Source of the DNA: Allodiplogaster sudhausi
Taxonomy: Eukaryota > Nematoda > Chromadorea > Rhabditida > Diplogasteridae
NCBI GenBank assembly: GCA_945643635.1
Contig: CALZFC010000057.1
Coordinates: forward strand, 1,232,501-1,296,500
Length of the DNA: 64,000 bases
Direction: 5' to 3'
The translations under genes were made by a program, and so were the position numbers. The notes below the pieces were generated by a model that worked only from the letters and a program-made list of their open reading frames with translations, was not told the DNA's origin and did no database searches. Shown here piece by piece: positions 32,811 to 46,500 of the stretch (within the stretch, counting starts at the first letter, position 1; each line of letters starts with the position of its first letter).

Positions 32811-34407
32811 CAGTATACTTTTTTTTTCCTTTTCGCTCAAATCGTGCACAGGGGGTTCTCGAGCATGGGGAACACGAATATCACGTTTGTTTTGCGCTTG
32901 CATGCAGTTTAACAAAGTTACCGTACTTAACTAGTAAAAGCCTCTCACGTGTTTGCACTGTGTTTTGCGCGTTAAGACCATGACCATGCCGGACAAGAGT
33001 GACAACGACATAAATATATTTACAACATGCTTCCATTAACACATAAAACGCATTGCTTCTAATTATTATTACAATATTTACAAATTTGAGAGTGAGAGAG
33101 GAATGAGAGCGCGCTTATGTAAGTGGGTAACGCTTTGCGATCTCTCGCCACAACTCATAGAGTAAGTCCTCGCTATTCTTTTCCCACTTCCAAAGGATCT
33201 CCATGAAGTGGTCGGCCCACTGTTCGCCCTTCAATCCATTGCGAGTGCGGAGCTTCCTCTTGAACTGGCTCCACAAGCACTCGATGCGATGCGTGTGGAC
33301 ACCGGTCACAGGGTTCACAAAATTGACACTGTGGTTCACCGTGCGGTGGGTGTATCCGAGATTGCCAAGGTTGGCATAACCAGCCCATTGGTCCGTGAGG
33401 AGAATCCCACCGGGGGCAACGTGTCTCTGAATGATCGCCTGAAGGGTGGCCGCGTTGCGTCGGCCTGTGATCTCAAAGAAGGCCATGCGAGAGTTAAACT
33501 TGCGACGGACGACACATGTTTCGTCAAGCTGCACTACCGTGCCCGGACCCCCATGCGACGAACCGGATTCAGTGTGTAGTACTCAACCTGTAATCTCTCT
33601 CTCTCTCTCTCTCTCTCTTTTCTGTTCGCTAACTAACGAGAATATCCCTGAACCATTGGTTGTACTGGACAACGGTCCTCGGGGATATCTGGAATGTCCG
33701 GGCCATTTCCGCGACCCCTCCCATATCGTTAATGTACAAATAGGAGAGCAGGAAGACCTTCTGGCGGTCGGCGTGGCATCTCTGAAAGAACGTGTCGACG
33801 TAGATGCCAACCTTGCGGTTAGCCAGACGACGACACGTGCGCACGTTACACTCGAACATTCTCCTGATAGTAGAAACGTTCGATTACTTCTTCAACCCTT
33901 TCACCACACCGAAGAGCATTGGGATCATTCGGGGTGATACTCCTCGGCCCGCCACAAATTGGGCAGGGCCTGTTCGTCCAAAGAAGTGCCCTTTCCGCTA
34001 TGAAGGTGTCGAAGTCAGCGCTCGACATGAACGCAAGTTCAGGCCATGACGAGAAGAGATTAAAGTCGCGGAGGGAGAGCATATGCGCTTGGGCATTCAT
34101 ATTTGCCGTAAAAACGGAATAACTGAACGGGTCCCACTTCCGGGGCGCTTATATACCTCTTACTAGCGAGGGATGGGTGGTAGAGCAATGAGTAACTTAG
34201 AGAGTGAGTGGCCTCTGCCGGGATGATCTACGCCATCGGTTATGAGGGAGAGGCAACACGAATTGCTATCTACCAACACACTGACTCACAGAGTCAAAAG
34301 ATCAGACAACATGTATAACATACATGATCTACCTAACACCTCTAATGTACGGTAACTTTTTTTATACGCATAGGAGTACAAAACAAACGTGATAAAAAAG
34401 TATACTG
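32811..34407 (-). mobile_element. Merlin-type DNA transposon
   Basis: About 1.6 kb with inverted ends: left CAGTATACTTTTTTT and right its complement. Inner matches (ATCACGTTTGTTTTG and AAAGTTACCGTAC) recur at both ends, with about 45-50 bp of extra sequence in the left end. The transposase is on the minus strand. A target duplication cannot be confirmed because the left flank is a G run. Confidence 0.8.
33115..34100 (-). CDS. Merlin (IS1016/ISXO2-like) transposase, spliced and probably frameshifted
   Basis: N-terminal part (34100-about 33850) has a zinc-ribbon-like CPICG. A second frame (about 33859-33640) carries GGVAEMARTFQISPRTVVQ, a helix-turn-helix-like block. A CT/GA-filled intron (about 33643-33593 on the plus strand) follows, then the DDE domain (33594-33115) with HGGPGTVVQLDETCVVRR, LTDQWAGY, TVNHSVNFVNPVTGVHTHRI and IECLWSQFKRK. 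The catalytic Asp (QLDE), Asp (TDQW) and Glu (IECLW) are all present. The first two frames overlap near 33855 and need a one-base shift or a small intron. The acceptor side of the GA/CT intron meets a stop in the simplest frame. The element is recent but may be inactive. Confidence 0.8.
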
Positions 34408-34434
34408 AACTAGTTATGCATCAATAGAGAACAA

Positions 34435-34436
<2 letters not shown>

Positions 34437-34498
<62 letters not shown>
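34437..34498 (+). repeat. (GA)n microsatellite
   Basis: About 60 bp GA repeat just outside the right end of the Merlin element. Confidence 0.95.
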
Positions 34499-34500
<2 letters not shown>

Positions 34501-35271
34501 CACGACATTAGAATCAATCCAAAGAGATGCAGACGCGTTAAGGAATAACTATATAGCGATAGCACGAAACAACAGAAAGACATGAAGCATTCGTCTGACA
34601 AAACTATTTCATAACCAGGGAGAAGCCGAGAAGCCCGCGAAAAAAAAGAAGCATAAAAGCGAAACATCGACACCGTAGACAAGGAAAAGAAGCAGAAAGG
34701 AGCCTTCACGTGGAAAGTCGAGGAGCGCGATGACTCATAATATAGCAAATATGGTATGAGAGCTGAAAGCATGAAATGGTTTGGCTCTTTGCCAACTTTT
34801 TCGTGTGAGCTAATTTGCGAATATCACTATCAACATTTCATAACTGTTATTTATTATTCCCATCAAGACAGCTTGATAGATCTAGAATTTTTCTAATATA
34901 AAAAAAATAATTAAATCAAGTAATAAAATAATTGGAAGAATAAGCTTTTAATTAAAGTTTTCAAATGCTAATAATATGAATTGCACTCGTGCGCGACACA
35001 CAAAGTAGTGCTTGGTGGTTTTCGTCGTTAAGAGGACAACTGGCTAAAATACGGCCGCTGCTTGCTCGAATGAGTTTCTTTTTTTTAAGCCATCGCCTTC
35101 TGTCGTCTTTTAACCGTTGTGTTTGGTTTATTTTGCATGTTTTTATTGTCATAGTTTCTTTTGCCGTAACTCTTTGATATTTTATCCTGTTTGCGCGTCA
35201 GTTCGAGTTGGTGGCATTATTAGAGGAATTTTTGGAGACGTATTAGCAAAAAAAAAAACATTTTTTGAAGG
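34499..35271. other. Upstream region of the Myb-like gene
   Basis: AT-rich DNA between the Merlin element and the ATG at 35272. No other gene is seen. The promoter should lie here but no core element can be assigned with confidence. Confidence 0.5.
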
Positions 35272-36987
35272 ATGCCGAAGGGTGCTTCTCTAGTTCTGCG
35301 GTCGGCAGACGACGAACATGAAGCACTTTACGAAGAAGTCGAGGTTTGTCGAGATTTTTTTTAAAGTTATTGTTAAAGATAAGAATTGAAAAAATCTCCT
35401 GGAATCGTGGCTATCTTTTTTTTCTTCGTTCTGTTCTGTTTTAGGAAATTGAAATGCTTAGTAATTGTTATGTAGACATATTTTCACGAGAATGGGATTA
35501 CGGTTGGTAAAATCAGGAGTGGGCATAAAAAAGGATTCTAAGATAAATTGATTTGACATCCAAAGCCACTAGATGCAGTTTATCTATGTAATTGGAGTTT
35601 GGAAATGCGTAGAAGATTCTATATTTTTCATTGCTCATAAGGATAGTAATTCCATTGTATTTTTCGCCTGCAAAGGTCGGTAGAATTATATTCAAATATT
35701 TATTACATATTTTAGCAGTATTCTTTTTCTTTACCTATTTCTTTTTACAGTATCCTTTCGTTAGCAACATATTTTTACAGTATTCTCCATTTTCTTCCTT
35801 TTAAAATATTGTTTTCTCTCAAATGAAACCTATTTTAAAAATTTATATTTCAATTAAAAGTTTAAGTAAAAAGTCATTAAATCAAACAGGTGGTTATGTG
35901 TTGGCTCGCATCCATAAATACTTCCTAGACTAGCAGATTGCGCTAATCTAAAACTGGGATAATGTAAAAGGAATGAAAAAGCTCTTAACTAAATGCTCGT
36001 AAAAAAATAAGACTGGTTACACTATCGTAGCCTGTTTAATAAGAACACAAAATGGGTTGGCAGGCATAGGGGTATATAAATGGCTATGGTTATGACAAGT
36101 TTCCGGAAGATACATGGAGGAATAGTGAATGCAAATGTTTCGGCATGATGAATACCTTTTTGGAAGAGTTTTTTTTACAGTATCCCAAGTTTATAGTATT
36201 CTTCTTATTTTCTTCCTCTTACGGTATCCCAGGTTTCCACAATTCATCTTATTTCCTTTCTTTTACAGTATCCCAGTTTTACAGAAATCTCTTTTTCTCT
36301 TCCTTTTTCCAGTATCCCATCCCGCTGCGCAACGCCGACGGAGTCTTCATGCACCACACGTCGCCCAAGTTTCACGTCACCAAGCGCTACAAGGCCTTCT
36401 TCAGAGAGCAGAGTGAGTCTATTCTCTCGATTTTGCATGCATCCATTTCTGTTTTTTTGCATAAAATGTCTATTCTTATGTTTCAAATTCTGTCTATGTC
36501 TTATTTTACAAACACCGTTCCGAGATATTCGATTGCATTGAAAGCTTATGCAGGACTGATAAATAGTCAACTTTTTTTCTTCGTTTTCTTGAAACGACAT
36601 GTGGATGTTGATTATTAAAAATGTTGCTCTAACCACTATTCGTGGGTGAATTACTTCACATTTCTAAATTTTAATCTTAATCGTTTTTCAGTAAATATAT
36701 CCCTCCATTATTTGAATATACTTTGATGAAGACAACTAAATAAAAGTTTACGGTAGTTTTTGCAGGAGGGAACAAGTGGTGTGATGATTTTTATATAGTC
36801 TCAATTGCCTTTTGACACCTGAAGGTTTTTCGAGTGTAGTAGACTTGTGGTTTAGAGAAGGAAAAAGAAACGCGCGATGAAGATTTTTTCTTTTCTTTTA
36901 TGCCTTCCTGTATTGTCCACAGTTTATAACAATCCCAAATTTGATCGAGAGAGAGAGAGAAAGAGGAGAGAGAGAGAGAGAGAGAGA

Positions 36988-37041
<54 letters not shown>

Positions 37042-40000
37042 GAGAGAGAGAGATTAGAGAGAGAGAGAGGAGAGAGAGAGAGAGTGAGAGAGAGAGAGAG
37101 AGAGAGTTTCCTTCATACAAGTGAGGCCTATTGCAACACAGTTTTGTTAGTTGTTATCTCACTAAAGTATTAAAAAAACAATTTAAGACTATAACAATTT
37201 TTTAGTTGTTATCTCATTACTGCATAAAAACAATTTAATACAACAAAATTTTTTATGTCTTTATATTTATATCATATTTCTTTTATTTCTTTTAAATAAA
37301 CGCAATAAAAAAATAAAAAAATAAATAATGTTTTTTTCTAGCCGGAATCGCCATTCACGTCTATCGCTACTGGAAAGAGGAAGAGATGGAGCAGCTCAGA
37401 GAGAATTGGACGTGCGCGACGGAGATGTACGAGAGTCTCGAGGGAGGAGCAGATGCAGCAGTCCTGGTAAGAGAGAGCGAGAGGGAATGGGAAAGAGAGA
37501 GAGAGAGAGAGAGAGTGGGAATGAGAGAGAAAGAGAGAGAGAGAGATGGAAAGGGGGAGAGAGAGAGAGGGTGAGGATGAGAGAGAAAGAGGGAGAGCTG
37601 AAATTGGTCTGACCCATGAGAGCGTTGTAACCCCCGGGCCGTATGCCCGGTACAGTTTGTATCCCCCCGGGATGGCCATTTTTCACTTTATAACCCCCTG
37701 GGTTTGTTAATTTTCACATTGTAACCCTCCGGCCCAAGCTCAGAGACAGGCACTATTTCAGCACTAGGAGGGGAGAGAGAAAGAGAGAGAGAGAGTGAGG
37801 GAGAGAGAGAGGGAGATAGAGAGAGAGACATAGAAAGTGGGAGAGAGAGAGGGAGGAGAGGGAAAGGGGAGAGAGAGATGAGAAGGAGATTTACAGAGAA
37901 AGAATAAGAAAGGGAGAGGGACAGAGAGAGAATAAGGAGGGTAGAGGAATAGAGTGAGAGGAAAGGTAGGGAGGACTATAGAGAGAGATAGGGAGGGAGA
38001 GAAATTGAAAGAGAGGGAGAGAGAGCGAGAGGGGGAGAGAGGGAGGAAGGGAGAGAGAACTAGAAACAGCGACAGAGAGAGAGAGAGAGAGATTAGGGAG
38101 GAAGAGAATTGAAAGAAGGAGAGATGTAGAGAGAGAGACAAGGAGAACGAGACATATCATTTGGCAATAAATTTTTTTTTCAGAAAAATAACAGCGTAAT
38201 CGACGACGCCGCTTTGTGGACGACACTATGTTAGTGTAAAGTTTTTATATTCTTTAAAAATAATAATTACCGAATAAGGTTATTTATTTATGTTGTAAGA
38301 AACAGGATTCGTTCTAACAATATTAGGCTACTGTCGAATATAAAGGAGGTGCTTCTTGATCTAATGTAAAGGTTTTTTTTCAATCGTTAAAGTCGTTGTT
38401 TATTTTGATATTTTTTTGTAGATTAAGAAGTTTTTTTTTATATATTAAGGTATTTTTTTATAATTTTAACAATAAACGTACTTGTAGGTGACGGACTAAT
38501 AAATCAGCCAGCTTCTCGTGTAATCGTTCAGCTTCGATTCATGTTGGAAGCTTCAACGTAAGTGGGTTTTTTTTTTAGCTATAATTAAATTTATTTATTA
38601 ACTAAAACATGAATGGGAGCAAATGATTTATTTTTAACTTTTAGATAAACGGTGTCGATAAGCTATATGGAATATGATATTTTTTAAAGCGGTATATAAA
38701 ACAATTCCCATAAAAATTATATAAATATATATATATTTATCTTTTTAAATATGAACTATTTTGGGTAGATAAAATAGTTTGAGTACATAAAATAGTTGCA
38801 TAAAAATTTAATATGTACTATTCTAAATATGAATTCTTTTGACTATATCAAATACTTTCTTTAATATGGCCTTTTTGAAACAAAAGAATATAAAATAGTC
38901 CCATAAAAATTAATGTATTTTCTTAATGTGCTTAAAAAATAAAAATAATCTATCAAAAATAATATTCCAGCGGCGACTCGGATGACATGCCAATTCATGA
39001 TTCTAATGGAATTCTCTTGCATCACCTGAGCATCAACGGGAGATGGCGGAGGAATCCGAGATATCTGGTGGCGCTCAGGAAGAATTGTTAGCGATAGATC
39101 TCTCTTCCTCTCTCTCTCTCTATCTCTCTCTATCTCGCTTTCTCTATCTCTCTCTCTCTCTCTCTCTCTCATCTCGCTTTTTGCGACCCAGGCACTTTTG
39201 CCGTCAGCTAGATATAGATTAATGCACACCTATCTCTCTCTCCCGCTGTCACTTTCTCTATTTTCGTCTCTGCTCTCTTTCTTTCTTTCTTTCGCCCTTT
39301 CTACTATATCTCTCTCACTCTCTCTCTCTCTTTCACTTTCTTTCGCATAAAACTCTGTGGTTCATTAAAAAAAATTAATTGTAAGCCTATTAAACATAAT
39401 TCCACTAACCTTTCCTTAAGGCATCATAATTCGTGCCAATTCACGCTTCACCATCGAAGAAGATCAGAGACTCACGCGTAACTGGAAGAAGCTCAAGAAG
39501 CTGCATGAACTTGACAATCCGGATCCACGTGTCTATGTCGACAAGGTAAGTAATTGTTGACACTTGTTTGTTTATTTACTTGTTTAGTAAGGATATAAAA
39601 TTTTTTTAAAGAAGAATATATTAACACGAAGTAACAAGGTAAGTAATTGTTGACACTTGTTTTTTATTTACTGGTTTAGCAAAGATATACATTTTTTTAA
39701 GAAGAATTTGTTAACACAATTAGAATTGGACTTCACGGTACCAACGACACTTCATTTTTCCGTTTCTTTATTTTGTTTTATATATAATATAAACCACCAG
39801 GCAGCAGCCTCAGCTGATTGTGAGGGAAAAACTGTATTTATTTTAGAAATCGGAGAATCACGTTCAGCTCAACTTTAACATCTGGCCAAAACTATGTCAG
39901 TTATTTTTATATTCGCTTTTAAAATGAATATATTCTATATTGCAACTTGAGATAAATATTATTATTGGTTTGAATCGGTGTAAGCGAGCTCTCTGTTCTA

Positions 40001-41503
40001 ACTTTTGCAATGCCTATCTGATGGAAAATTGAATACTTAGTAGTTGTTGTTCTGAATGTGAAATTACATTTCAATTGCATTCTAAAATTATTCACATAAA
40101 TGTATATAATTAATAAATTTTCATTTTTTAATTATTGAAAAAAACAACATATTTTTTTAAGGTCGCGGGCTACCAGCTCGAACCGCCAATCAAGTGCTCG
40201 TTCGCTTTATGAGCCTCTTTGATCCGGAGGCCGAGATGTTTGTTTTATTTTTATTGTTGTTGTTTTTTTATATTATCAAATATTTTTCTTTATACTATAC
40301 TAGCCTTTTTTATTTTATTTGAATTAAAACTCTTTGAAGGAGTTGTGAGATTTATTTTTGCGACAGAAAAAAGTGTTTCAGACATTGTATTCAATTAGAT
40401 CTTACTTTTTCTCGGAACCCTCCCGAAAAGTAGACTTGGAGAACCAGGGAAGATACCGAGTACTGTAGTAAAACACTCTTGCTTTAAATTCACCGATTTT
40501 CGTTAATATTTTAAGGCAAAAAATATGATCTTCCGGTTTTTTTGTTTGTGTACGTGAGGTTCCGAAAATCTTTTATGCGAGATTATCATTTAAATATTGG
40601 TTTCGGATGTAAAGGTAGAGAAAAATGAATAGCTTAATTTCGTTCTGACAAAAAGTGCTCTGGTTTCCGAGTTTTTTAAAAACCATTTTTGTTAATATAT
40701 TTGAATCCTTTCATTTCAGGGAAAGAAGACCGCATTCTTATGATGAGGACAGGATTCTAACTCTTTATTCGATGCTCAAGGTAAGTGTTTTAGGCAACCT
40801 TTAATAGTTTTTTTTTCAAGTTTGTTGTTCTAAGTAAGTTTAAGTGAATGTACATTTAACAGTTAAGGCAAGTTTTGTGTTTAATATGAATTTCCTAGTA
40901 TTTCAGGCGGGAAATAGCGTGAAGCAGGTGTCGGAATCAATTGGAATGACGAAAAATGCTGTCGCCGGCTTCCTCTACGCCTTCCACAATGTCAGTTCAT
41001 TTTTTTTTATCGTATTCTTTTTTTTATATTGCTAAAATATAATTTTTTTCAATCCGTTGTTTGTTATCTTTAATATGTGTTTTCCTTTTTATTTTAAAAG
41101 AAAATATTTAAAAATAAGTCTGAAAGTGTTCGCAGATAAATTTAGCAAGTAGTACATGGATTTTGTTTTATTAATTAAATTATTTTTTTGATAATTCTCT
41201 GAAACATTACAGCGATTTGACGAAAAGATTCCGCCGGACCTCTATCGACATCTTTGGCGTGAGTTTTGACTTTTATTCTTTAAAAATATTTAATTTTTTT
41301 TGTCGTTTTTCTGACACACAGCTTAACAGTTAGTTGAAAGACGTTTATTTGTTATTGCTGGCGGTTTTTCTTTCATCCTGTGAATGAAATAGGAACAGGG
41401 TGCAGGAGCTACCGATCGGCATTTCATGGCGAGTCTATCTCTCTCACTCACTCACTCCCTCGCTCTCTCTCTCTCTCTCTTTCTTATTCTTTCTCTCCCG
41501 CAT

Positions 41504-41541
<38 letters not shown>

Positions 41542-41749
41542 ACTCTCTCTTTCTTCCCTCTATCCTCCTACACTCATTGTTTTTTTTGGCTTTTCTGACA
41601 CCATCTTTTGTGAAATTCTCCTTTCTCGTATACTTCCCTCTCTCTATCTCGCTCTCCTTCTCTCTCTCTTTCTCTCTCTCTCTCTATCTTTCTCACTCTG
41701 TCTTTCTCTCTCTCTCTCTTTCTCTCTCTCTCTTTCTCTCTCTCTCTCT

Positions 41750-41792
<43 letters not shown>

Positions 41793-43505
41793 ACTCTTTC
41801 TCTCTCTCTCTGTCTCTCTCACTCTCTTTCTCTCCCCCTTCCTCTTCCACTACGTTCTATTGTGAAAATTTTTTAAGAGTCAAAATAATATAGGTTTTTT
41901 CTTTCTAATTTGTCACAAACGCATAGTGAAAATTTATAAGATTTACTTTTTTTATAGTCGATAGCCAAAATATTTTTTCACCTATATTAATATTTTATTT
42001 TTGTAATGAAGAAAGGTTTGCAGTTATTGGACTATTTGTTGACCAAACTTTACTAATTTTGATAGGATTTTTGCGATCGTGTGGTTTTACATTAGCTGCT
42101 CTCATTGAAATTGTAGTATGGCGAGGGACTCAGCGATCTGTTGTGTGTTCTCCACTCTCTTTCTCTCACTCTCTTTCTCTCTCACCCTCTCTCTCTCTCA
42201 CTCTCTCTCTCTCTCTCTCTCTCTTCCACGATCACTCTTCTTACTCACTGTTCTCACACGTTATATTGTGAAAATTTTTAAGCATTCAAAGTGACATAGT
42301 TTTTTTTCTTCGAATTTGTCACCAATGCATTGTGAAAATTTATTAGATTTAATCTTTTCTTATAGTCAGTAGCCAAAACATATTTTTTGCGCATCCATTA
42401 CTATTATACTTCTATAAAGAAAAAAGTAAGTTTATAATTTTTTAAGCTTTTTCTTGGCCCATCTTTACTATTATTTGGTAGAATTTTGCGGACGACTGGT
42501 CTTCACTTCCTTTTTTGAGTGAAATGGTAAAATGGCACTTTACTCATCAATGCATTCTTCACTCCTAGTTTATCGTATGCTTCCCTGTCTTTATCTCGTT
42601 CTCCGGTTTTTTTCACTCTCTCTCTCTCTCTCTCTTTCTCTGTCTCTGTATCTCTCTTTCTCTCTCTCTCTCTCTCTGTCTCTGTATCTCTCTTTCTCTC
42701 TCTCTCTCTCAGTATCCACAATATTTTTCACTTGCATTATTATTATACCTATCTTTTAAATTATTAGTTTGAAGATTTTTAAAAATGAACTTTTTACTAT
42801 TCACATTTCTACCATTTTTTTTGTTGCAGATGTTATTCTGAAGCAGTGCCCTGACGTGACGAGGCGCCTTTCTTCGTGGGCGAAAGGAGAGGTTGGCAAC
42901 TTATATAAGAGCAGAGAGAGAGAGAGACGAGAGAGAGAGAGTAAAAGAGAGAGAGAGACGAGAGAGAGGGACGAGAGAGAGAAGAATTAACATATCTTTA
43001 TTTTTTTTTTGCAAAATGGTTCAAATGCTGAAAATCATGATACGACAAAGTAACTTATATAAGAGCAGAGAGAGAGAGAGACGAGAGAGAGAGTAAAAGA
43101 GAGAGAGAGAGACGAGAGAGAGGGACGAGAGAGAGAAGAATTAACATATCTTTTTTTTTTTTTGCAAAATGGTTCAAATGCTGAAAATCATGATACGACA
43201 AAGTAGCGAAAATGGTAATTCTATGATTATTTCAGCCGACACCCAACTGGGAAGAGATCATCGACTTTACGAAGCTCTCTCTGAGGTTACGAAGACATGT
43301 CCAGCGATGTCGGGAAGCATGGTTAGGGTAATTTTATTGGCATGGGAGAGAGAGAGAGAGAGAGAGAGATAAAGAGAGTAAGAAAAGGTGAGTGGGTAGG
43401 GATTGAACCAGTGAGGGAGAGAGGGGGAACTAGATGGAGAGAGGGGGAAGGAAGGAGAGAAAGAGAGACAATGAGATTGGGAACTATATGGAGAGAGGGG
43501 AGGGA

Positions 43506-43547
<42 letters not shown>

Positions 43548-46500
43548 GTGAGAGAGAGAGAGTGAGAGAGAGAGAGTGAGAGTGAGAGAGACCGAAAAAG
43601 GTAAGTAAGGAAGTGAGAGGCAGGCTCAGAGAAATACCAAACCTGAAAAACATCACCAATCCTAACAACAAGTAATTCTAAAGTATTCCTAAAAATTCAG
43701 GAACGAGATTTGTGAAGAAATCCAGAAGAAATCAATCCGAATCTTTCGCTTTACGGACGACATTCGTGTACTGCAGGCAATCGAACAGGTTGGAGTGGGT
43801 TTCTCATCGGTACCAAAACCCAAAACCCAAAACCCAGTGTTACCCACTTTCTCCCCTTCACCAAATACAGGTTGGATTGGGTTTCTCATCGGTCCCAAAA
43901 CCCAGTGTTTGGAGTTTCTCATCGATTCCAAAACCCAAAACCCAGTCTCACCCACTTTCTCACCTCGCCAAATACGGTAATACCCTCAATAGATATACTT
44001 ACGGATTATATACTTAAAATTCTCCTAGAATTAAGACGTAAGGTTCTTTTTTCATTAATTAACAATTAGTTGGGTATTATTCTTCTATCTAATCATAAGT
44101 ATTCGAAGATCATCAACCATTGCGGTTATTGTGTCCTCCCTCGCTAAAACCGGAAATGTGATTCGCAAACCACGTGCTCAAAGAATGTTGAAAATGATTT
44201 TATTGAGTGAAAAAAAACAAAAGTAAAATAGAAAAAATAAGCAGCAGGTTTCCAGGTTCTCTCAGGGACGGCGCGCGAACTCTCGCCCGGTGAATTGGCG
44301 TACGTTTTTGGACTCGCAAGAATGGTCAAGGAGTCAGATGATCAGCCAAGGGCTAAGCAACTGCAAACATTCAGGAACTTGTAAGAGAGGAGAGAGAGGG
44401 AGAAAGAGGGAGAGAGAGAGAGAGGGAGGAGAAAGCGAGAGGAGAGAGAGAGAGATACCTAGATAGATAGATAGATAGATAGATAGCTAGATATACGTGA
44501 ATTTTTTTTAAGTATTTTAATCGTAAGAATATTGTAATCGAGGCTCCCACAACGCTTCAACTTCTACTACCGCGGCAAGTATGATGACGTCGCCAATTAC
44601 CTGTGGAGGGATCGATTGTTCCAGGCCCGCAGGTTATCCCTTCAGGAGTTAAACATATTTTTAAAATGAAATTTGGCGCCAATTTTAAACCTAAATTCGT
44701 AATTCAATTTTCTTTTTATAGATATGCGAAGAAGATCATTTTCGATGAGACATCAGTCGAATTTGGCGATGGTGGTTGGTCGTCTCTTTAATTTCTCTGC
44801 CGATAGAGTGTTTATAGATGATAAGTGGTTGTTCTGGGGAGAATTACAATTTTTTTCCTTTTGAATTTTTTTCATATATTTGAAGAAAACTTATTGAGAG
44901 AATCTTGTTAGATTTATTTACTTAACAGTATATTGTTTTTTTAAATTTCTTTTTTTACTTAATTTCTTTTCCGATAGCATAATAAACACGGTGTATTTGT
45001 TAAGCCCTGTAGATTGATAAGTGTTGTAGACGTTTATAGATGTTTAGTGGCTTTTTCGGGAGAAAATTAGAATTAATTTCGATAAAAAAAATGTAAATAC
45101 TTTTTCACTAAAAATTCTATTGTAATCTTTTAGGGAATGAAAAAGTACAAAATTCAAAAATAAAATTTCAGAGATGTTCAACATGATTCGATCGACTCTG
45201 CGTCTCCGCGAATATAATCTCCGCCGACTCGGAATCGTGGATCCGTTGAGGGTGGCGAAAGTCAAGTTTGTTTGTAGTTTTTTTATTGATTTCACTTTTT
45301 TTATTTATTAAAAATTTTTTTGCTAAATATAATTGCATACATATATTCATTCCCATTGATTGTTAATTGCTCTCAACCTACAATTTGTTTTCCTTTTGTA
45401 TTTTTTCATATCTTTGGAGAAAACTTATGAGAGAATCTTGCTAGATTTATTTCCTGGCCAGTATTTTTTTTACTTGCATTAAAGTGTTCGCTAATTACCT
45501 GGCCTTGGGGCCTTTTTTGCAACCTTGAAAGCGAATTGTAAAAATTGACTTTAAAAATTTATTCGATTCTTTTATAGGATCGAAATGAGACATCTGGCCG
45601 TGATGTTCATGGTTCATCTCAAGCAGCAGAAGCCAAGCGCGCCTATTCCCGAAGGACTTCATCGGTTTCTGGTAGGAGTATTTTTGTATTTTGTTAATTA
45701 ATGTATCTTGTTTACCATTTTATTATTGACTATTATTATTTTATTTTATTAATTATTGTTATTTCTATTTTTTTCAATTTCTTTTGTTTTACGTTGTCTT
45801 CTTTCATAACTAGTACTCTTTATACAATGGTCGATCTTTGACATATTTTACAAAAACAAATTAGGAAAAGTTAATTTACAACTATTTTGCAGGAAAAGAC
45901 AACTGTTGGACGCCACTTCATCAAGAGCGTTCTCCCTCATAAGGAGATTGTTGGCTACATTGAGCGCGTTGGTGCTTTTATTTGTTTACTTTTATTTTCT
46001 ATTTTAATTTATAATTTGTAATCATTATTGACCTATATTTTTTAGTTTCTTTATTTTTATTTTAGTTACTATTTTAGTTTATAATTGGTAATCATTATTG
46101 ATCTTTATTTTTAAATTTAATTTTTATGCCATTTTAGTTTATATGTAATTTGTAGTCATTATTGATCTATATTTTTAAGTTTATTTTTCGTTTATTTTTT
46201 ATACTATTTTAGTTTATAATTTGTAATCATTATTGATCTTTATTTTAAATTTCTTTTTTTCATTTATTTTTTTATACCATTTTACAGAGACTTGCAATAG
46301 TGGAACTTGCCGACTACGAAGATGCCGATTTTGAGCCAAAACCCATTGAAGGTAGACGAGAAGAATATGTTTATGTTAATTTTTTTTGTTGATTCTGTAT
46401 AAATTACGAAATTTTTTTGGATAACATTATTTGTTAATTAGTAAAATTTCCCAAACATATTCTTCTCGCCATCTTCAAGGGGCTTTTACTATGTAAATTA

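Noticed and set aside
43790..43975. Telomere-like CCCAAAA repeats
   Set aside because: Only two or three units occur per copy inside a 60-70 bp tandem repeat within an intron. Not a telomere or interstitial telomeric array.
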